Shown here piece after piece: positions 56,772 to 64,000 of a DNA stretch of 64,000 nt. How positions within the stretch are numbered: the first letter of the stretch is position 1; each line of letters starts with the position of its first letter. Both the position numbers and the translations under genes were made by a program. Location of the stretch: assembly GCA_963824225.1 (NCBI GenBank), contig CAWGOF010000003.1, positions 682,001 to 746,000 on the forward strand. The letters are read 5' to 3'. The DNA is from CAWGOF01 sp963824225 (lineage in GTDB: Bacteria > Acidobacteriota > Polarisedimenticolia > Polarisedimenticolales > Polarisedimenticolaceae). The notes under the pieces are model-generated. The model saw only the letters and a list, made by a program, of their open reading frames with translations, searched no databases and had not been told where the DNA came from.

Positions 56772-58021
56772 CGCAGGCGCTCCACGACCGCACCGAGTCT
56801 CGACAGCTTCTGCTCCATCGCCTCGTAGCCCCGATCGAGGTGGTAGATCCGGTCGATGACCGTCACGCCCTCGGCGACGAGCGCCGCGAGCACGAGACAC
56901 GCCGACGCCCGAAGATCGGTGGCCATGACCTGCGCGCCCCACAGACGGCTCGGACCGACGACGAGGGACGACGATCCCTGGATCCGGATGTCCGCGCCCA
57001 TCCGGTCGAGCTCGCCGACGTGCATGAACCGGTGCTCGAAGATCGTCTCGGTCACGAGCGAGCTGCCGTCGGCCTGGCTCGCCAGCACCATGTACTGCGC
57101 CTGCATGTCGGTCGGGAAGCCCGGATGGGTCGCCGTGCGCAGGTCACGGGGCAGGATCCGCTCGGGCCGGCGCACGCGCATCCGATCCTCGCCGACCTCG
57201 ATCGGCACGCCCATCGCCACGACCTGCCGCAGAACTGCCTCGAGGTGCCGCGGCCGGCAGGCCTCGATCTCGACGTCGTCTCCGGCCAGCGCGCCGGCGA
57301 TCAGGTACGTGCCGGCTTCGATGCGGTCCGGGATGACGGTGTGCTCGGCGCCGCCCAATCGCTCGCGGCCCTCGATGACGATGCTGTCGCTCCCCGCACC
57401 CTCGACCGTCGCGCCCATGCGCGCGAGCAGCTCCGCCAAGTCCGTGACCTCGGGCTCCTTGGCGCAGTTGTGCAGCACGGTCCTGCCGCGCGCGAGCGTC
57501 GCGGCCATCATCAGGTTCTCCGTGCCGGTGACGCTGCGCCGGGGGAACGTGATCTCCGCACCGTGCAGCGAGTCGGCGCGGGCCTCGACGTAGCCGTGGG
57601 TCACCTCGACCGCCGCGCCCATCTCGCGCAGCCCTTCGATGTGGTAGTTCACCGGGCGCTCGCCGATCGCACAGCCGCCGGGAAGCGACACACGGGCCCG
57701 CCCGTGCCGCGCGACGAGCGGCCCGAGCGTGAGGATCGACGCGCGCATCGTCTTGACCAGGTCGTACGGCGCCTCGAACGAGCCGATGCGCTCGACCTGT
57801 ACGCGCGCGGTACCCTCGCCCGCGTCGGTGGCCGTGGCGCCGAGCTGCTCGAGGACCCGCAGCATCGTGCGCACGTCGCGAACCCGTGGGAGGTTGCGCA
57901 GCACCACCGGCTCATCGGTCAGGAGCGTCGCCGCGAGCGCGGGCAGCGCGGCATTCTTCGCGCCCGCGATCCGCACGCGACCGGAGAGCCGCGCACCGCC
58001 CTGGATCTTCAGCTTGTCCAT
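56768..58021 (-). CDS. murA: UDP-N-acetylglucosamine 1-carboxyvinyltransferase
   Basis: A 417-residue MurA, the first committed step of peptidoglycan synthesis (UDP-GlcNAc + PEP). LRIAGAKNAALPALAATLLT appears here as VRIAGAKNAALPALAATLLT. The PEP-binding Cys is in SLPGGCAIGERPVNYHI (so fosfomycin-sensitive type). TGTENLMMAATLARG, GFPTDMQAQYMVLA and LDRGYEAMEQKLSRLGA complete the family motifs. Full length. ATG at 58021. It is divergent from serS. Confidence 0.96.
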   Translation of the reverse strand: MDKLKIQGGARLSGRVRIAGAKNAALPALAATLLTDEPVVLRNLPRVRDVRTMLRVLEQLGATATDAGEGTARVQVERIGSFEAPYDLVKTMRASILTLGPLVARHGRARVSLPGGCAIGERPVNYHIEGLREMGAAVEVTHGYVEARADSLHGAEITFPRRSVTGTENLMMAATLARGRTVLHNCAKEPEVTDLAELLARMGATVEGAGSDSIVIEGRERLGGAEHTVIPDRIEAGTYLIAGALAGDDVEIEACRPRHLEAVLRQVVAMGVPIEVGEDRMRVRRPERILPRDLRTATHPGFPTDMQAQYMVLASQADGSSLVTETIFEHRFMHVGELDRMGADIRIQGSSSLVVGPSRLWGAQVMATDLRASACLVLAALVAEGVTVIDRIYHLDRGYEAMEQKLSRLGAVVERLR

Positions 58022-58063
58022 CGTCCGTTCCCGCGGGTGGCCCCGATGATACCACCCGTACGC

Positions 58064-58069
58064 TACAAT
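58064..58069 (+). promoter_or_regulatory. −10 element TACAAT for serS
   Basis: TACAAT lies 20 bases before the serS ATG in the 68-bp gap divergent to murA. The −35 region is not recognisable. Confidence 0.45.
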
Positions 58070-58089
58070 GCGGCACTTTCGGGGGTTCG

Positions 58090-59379
<1,290 letters not shown>

Positions 59380-59384
59380 TCCCG

Positions 59385-61083
<1,699 letters not shown>

Positions 61084-61097
61084 GGCTCACCCGCCCC

Positions 61098-61183
61098 GGA
61101 GGGATGGGTGAGTGGTTGAAACCGCCGGTCTTGAAAACCGGAAGCCGCAAGGCTCGCGGGTTCGAATCCCGCTCCCTCCGCCA
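61098..61183 (+). tRNA. tRNA-Ser (TGA)
   Basis: An 86-nt gene: acceptor GGAGGGA/TCCCTCC, anticodon loop CTTGAAAAC, long variable arm GGAAGCCGCAAGGCTC, T-arm GGGTTCGAATCCC and encoded CCA. It is 14 bases after the glnS stop. Confidence 0.95.
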
Positions 61184-61206
61184 GCCTGCTAGAATCGCCG
61201 GCCCCA

Positions 61207-61300
61207 GGAGAGGTGCCGGAGTGGCTGAACGGGGCGGTTTGCTAAACCGCTGAAGGGTTGTAAAGCCCTTCCGAGGGTTCGAATCCCTCCCTCTCCGCCA
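61207..61300 (+). tRNA. tRNA-Ser (GCT)
   Basis: A 94-nt gene: acceptor GGAGAGG/CCTCTCC, anticodon loop TTTGCTAAA, extended variable arm GAAGGGTTGTAAAGCCCTTC, T-arm and encoded CCA. It is 23 bases after the first tRNA-Ser. Confidence 0.95.
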
Positions 61301-61319
61301 GACCCCGTCGGAGTCCGCC

Positions 61320-62774
61320 ATGCCGACCGTTCGCGTTCGCTTCGCGCCGAGCCCGACCGGGTTCCTCCACGTCGGTGGAGCGCGCACGGCGATCTTCAAC
61401 TGGCTCTACGCGCGACGGCACGGCGGAACGTTCGTGCTGCGCATCGAGGATACCGATCGCCAGCGCTCGTCGGACGAGATGGTGCAGGCGATCCACGACG
61501 GGATGCGCTGGCTCGGCCTCGACGCGGACGAAGGGCCGTTCCTGCAGTCGCAGGCGTTCGAGCGCCACGTGCGGGACGCGAACACGCTCCTCGCCCAAGG
61601 CCACGCGTACCGCTGCTTCTGCTCGGCCGAAGCGCTCGAGCAGGCGCGGCGCGAGAAGCGCGAGTTCATCTACCCGCGCACGTGTCGGGCGATCCCGGCG
61701 GAAGAGGCCGAGCGTCGCGCGCAGGCGGGCGCGGCCTGTGCGGTGCGGTTCCGCGTGCCCGAGGGCACGGTCGCGTGGGACGACGCGGTGCACGGACAGA
61801 CCGCATTCCCCCACGACACGATCGAGGACTTCGTGCTCCTGCGCTCGGACGGAAGCCCGACGTACCAGATGTCGGTCGTGTCGGACGACATCGAGATGGC
61901 GATCACGCACGTGATCCGCGGCGACGATCACCTGTCGAACACGCCGAAGCAGATCCTCCTGTACCGCGGTCTCGGCCACACGCCACCGACCTTCGCGCAC
62001 CTGCCGATGATCCTGGGAGACGACAAGAAGCGGTTGTCGAAGCGGCACGGCGCCGTGTCGGTCCTCGAGTACGAGGAGCAGGGCTACCTGCCGCAGGCGA
62101 TGCTCAACTTCCTCGCGCTCCTCGGCTGGGCCCCGGGCGACGACCGGGAGAAGCTGTCCCGCGACGAGCTGATCGCGGCGTTCGACCTCGACGGCGTCGG
62201 GAAGTCGGGCGCGATCTTCGACCTGAAGAAGCTCGACTGGCTCAACGGCCAGTACCTGAACGACCTCGACGGCGACCGCCTGGCCGAGCTGCTGAAGCCC
62301 CGGCTGATCGAGGCCGGCCTGTGGCGCGACGAGCTCGAGCAGAAGCCGCGACCCCGAGCGTTGCTCCACGCGCTCGAGCTGCTCAAGGCCCGCGCGCGCA
62401 CGCTCGACGACATCGTGGCCCACGGCCGGCCGTACCTCGACCCGTCGGACGCGATCCCGTACGAGGAGGCCGCGGCGGCGAAGAACCTCGTCGGCGACGA
62501 TCTCGCCGAGCACATGCGCGAGCTCGCCCGCGCGTTCGCCGACGTCGAGCCGTGGACCGCCGCCGGGCTCGAGACCGCGCTGCGCGCGGTGGCGACGGCG
62601 CGCGGCACTTCGGCCGGGCGCCTGATCCACCCGACGCGCATCGCCGTCACCGGCGAGGGGGTCGGCCCGAGCCTGTTCGCCGTGCTCGAGGTGCTCGGTC
62701 GTGAGCGCACGCTCGCCCGGCTTTCCCGGCTCGTCGACGCACTCCCGGGGCGCGCGATCGGGGGGCCGACATGA
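61320..62774 (+). CDS. gltX: Glutamyl-tRNA synthetase
   Basis: A 484-residue GluRS. RFAPSPTGFLHVGGARTAIF contains the HIGH-like HVGG. FVLRIEDTDRQRS binds Glu, and DDKKRLSKRHGAVSV is the KMSKS loop. The anticodon-binding C-terminal domain (ALLHALELLKARARTLDD, GTSAGRLIHPTRIAVTG) is complete. ATG 61320 is 20 bases after the tRNA-Ser(GCT) CCA. Its stop overlaps the next gene (ATGA). Confidence 0.95.
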   Translation: MPTVRVRFAPSPTGFLHVGGARTAIFNWLYARRHGGTFVLRIEDTDRQRSSDEMVQAIHDGMRWLGLDADEGPFLQSQAFERHVRDANTLLAQGHAYRCFCSAEALEQARREKREFIYPRTCRAIPAEEAERRAQAGAACAVRFRVPEGTVAWDDAVHGQTAFPHDTIEDFVLLRSDGSPTYQMSVVSDDIEMAITHVIRGDDHLSNTPKQILLYRGLGHTPPTFAHLPMILGDDKKRLSKRHGAVSVLEYEEQGYLPQAMLNFLALLGWAPGDDREKLSRDELIAAFDLDGVGKSGAIFDLKKLDWLNGQYLNDLDGDRLAELLKPRLIEAGLWRDELEQKPRPRALLHALELLKARARTLDDIVAHGRPYLDPSDAIPYEEAAAAKNLVGDDLAEHMRELARAFADVEPWTAAGLETALRAVATARGTSAGRLIHPTRIAVTGEGVGPSLFAVLEVLGRERTLARLSRLVDALPGRAIGGPT

Positions 62775-63367
62775 ACGCAGGAGCCGCTTCGGGCACCGCG
62801 GCGCGATGCGCGGAATGCCAGACGATCCTCGCGCCGGGGCACGATGGTACGACGACGGAGGAGGGCGTGTTCTGCCGATCGTGCTTCGACAGCTTGACCG
62901 GACAGATCGAGCGGGCGATCGGCGAACAGACCCGAGACATCAACTACCCCATGGCCGTTGTCGGGGGCGTGCTCGGCGGAGCGCTGGGGATCCTCGCGTG
63001 GTGGGGCTTCACGATCATCACCAGCATCGCGTTCGGCCTGGTAGCGCTGGTGATCGGGTTCACCGTCGGCAAGGGCGTGACGATCCTCTCGGGTCACAAG
63101 CGCGGGCGTGGGTTGCAGCTCCTGTCGGCCGGAATCGCCGCGGCATGCTTCGTGTACGCGAGCTATCTGGTGAATCGGACGTTCATCCTGAAGGCGACCG
63201 CCGACGAGGGCCAGGAGATCGTGCTGCCGCTGTTGCCCTCCCCGGCTCTGCTGTTCCGCGTGGTCGAGCTAGGCTGGGGCGTCATGGATCTCGTGTTCCT
63301 GGCCATCGTCGTGTACCAAGCTTGGAAGCTTCCCGCGCCGTCGACGGTCCGGCTGAACCGCGCGTGA
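62771..63367 (+). CDS. Zinc-ribbon membrane protein, unknown
   Basis: A 198-residue protein with an N-terminal CAEC ... CRSC zinc knuckle pair (residues ~13-41) and four predicted membrane helices (MAVVGGVLGGALGILAWW, SIAFGLVALVIGFTVGKGV, SAGIAAACFVYASYLV, and a C-terminal helix). No family is recognised. The ATG overlaps the gltX stop, and its own stop overlaps the GTG of the site-2 protease gene, so it is a fixed member of that operon. A role in helping or regulating the protease is a guess from position. Confidence 0.65.
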   Translation: MNAGAASGTAARCAECQTILAPGHDGTTTEEGVFCRSCFDSLTGQIERAIGEQTRDINYPMAVVGGVLGGALGILAWWGFTIITSIAFGLVALVIGFTVGKGVTILSGHKRGRGLQLLSAGIAAACFVYASYLVNRTFILKATADEGQEIVLPLLPSPALLFRVVELGWGVMDLVFLAIVVYQAWKLPAPSTVRLNRA

Positions 63368-64000
63368 GCCCCGCGGAGCCACCGAGTCCGAGCGAGCGGC
63401 GACTGGCCAACCTGCGCGCCGTCGCTCGACATCACGCCCGCGTCGCCGAGTCGGCGAGCCCGCCGGCGCCTGCGACTCGACCGACATCGTCCGCTCCGCG
63501 CGGCCGGCGATGGGCGACGCTCGGCTCGGCCGGCATCGCGCTCGCGTTCGTCCTGGGCAAGCTCAAGCTGCTCGTACCGCTGCTCAAGGTGACGAAGCTC
63601 GCCACGCTCGTGACCATGCTCGTCTCGGTATGGGCGTACGCGATGCTGTGGGGCCTGCCGTTCGCGATCGGGTTCGTGCTGCTGATCTTCGTGCACGAGC
63701 TGGGGCACGCGCTGGTCATGCAGCAGCAGGGCATTCGTGCGGGGGCGCCGGTCTTCATCCCGTTCGTCGGTGCCGTGATCGCGATGAAGAGCCAGCCCGC
63801 GCGATGCGTACGTCGAAGCGCTGGTCGGCATCGGCGGACCGATCCTCGGCAGCTTGGGCGCCCTGGTGTGCCTGATCGTCGGCTGGCTGACCGGTGAGCT
63901 GTTCTGGTACGCGCTCGCATCCACCGGGTTCCTGATCAACCTGTTCAATCTGATCCCGATCAGTCCGCTCGACGGGGGGCGGATCGTCGGTGTGATCAGC
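63364..64000 (+). CDS. Site-2 protease-family (M50) membrane metalloprotease, 3'-partial, one frameshift
   Basis: The N-terminal ~55 residues are Pro/Ala/Arg-rich and cytoplasmic, followed by membrane helices. The zinc site is FVHELGHALVMQQQG (HExxH), and the third ligand is in the LDGGRIVG motif near the window end. At about 63803 a surplus base changes the frame; the sense continues as YVEALVGIGGPILGSLGAL to the window edge. The enzyme class cleaves membrane proteins within the lipid bilayer; the substrate is unknown. GTG 63364 overlaps the preceding stop (GTGA). The gene continues past base 64000. Confidence 0.85.

Overview
The window is GC-rich (roughly 70%), densely packed with bacterial genes, and looks like one chromosomal contig. 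No gap between genes exceeds about 250 bp. Several traits suggest a diderm of the Acidobacteriota or a close relative: two large Oar-type TonB-dependent receptors with N-terminal carboxypeptidase-regulatory domains and C-terminal aromatic residues, a cytochrome b558-type succinate dehydrogenase, LigD split into separate polymerase and ligase proteins, and GlnRS alongside GluRS. This assignment is an inference from gene content only.

Layout. 1-3.3 kb: 5'-truncated secreted subtilase. 3.3-6.4 kb: PHP-LigD polymerase-LigD ligase operon. 6.4-11.8 kb: secreted phosphoesterase, hybrid histidine kinase and an RNase II-family enzyme. 11.8-17.5 kb: DUF6600 lipoprotein, MoxR ATPase/CoxE-like VWA pair, MidA methyltransferase next to nuoB, and a small cysteine-rich exported protein. 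17.5-23.3 kb: PP2C phosphatase, DUF2203, then an E3-E2-lipB-lipA lipoate cluster. 23.3-25.9 kb: TlpA-like protein, tRNA-Gly, YraN, cysS. 25.9-39 kb: two paralogous TonB receptors, a membrane PDZ/GAF/PAS histidine kinase with a sigma-54 activator, and a beta-barrel protein. 39-44 kb: exported protein, LysM amidase, FmdB, purD, purE, HU. 44.3-48.9 kb: shikimate kinase, two small envelope proteins and a helicase-exonuclease fusion resembling MrfA plus MrfB. 49-52.3 kb: sdhCAB. 52.4-58 kb: redoxin, RluA-type synthase, NUDIX, 3-hydroxyacyl-CoA dehydrogenase, thiolase, HIT, murA. 58-64 kb: serS, glnS, two tRNA-Ser, gltX, a zinc-ribbon membrane protein and a 3'-truncated site-2 protease.

How the genes fit together. 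Linked sets include lipoyl-enzyme assembly (E3, E2, LipB, LipA), mycobacterial-like end joining without a visible Ku, DNA damage processing (the helicase-exonuclease), a possible complex I assembly pair (NuoB, MidA), succinate oxidation (SdhCAB), and an aminoacyl-tRNA synthetase/tRNA cluster. Most operons use 4-base ATGA/GTGA (once CTGA) stop-start overlaps.

Two window-wide patterns stand out. First, a repeat family with core GGGGTCAGGTCT and its inverse occurs at four loci, always at gene 3' ends; three unrelated proteins end in a GSGL-type tail encoded by it. Second, many genes carry single-base frameshifts, mostly one-base insertions, concentrated at 19.3-25.6 kb and 32.6-35.4 kb. Because essential genes such as cysS are hit and corrected lengths match their families exactly, I read these mainly as sequence errors rather than decay.
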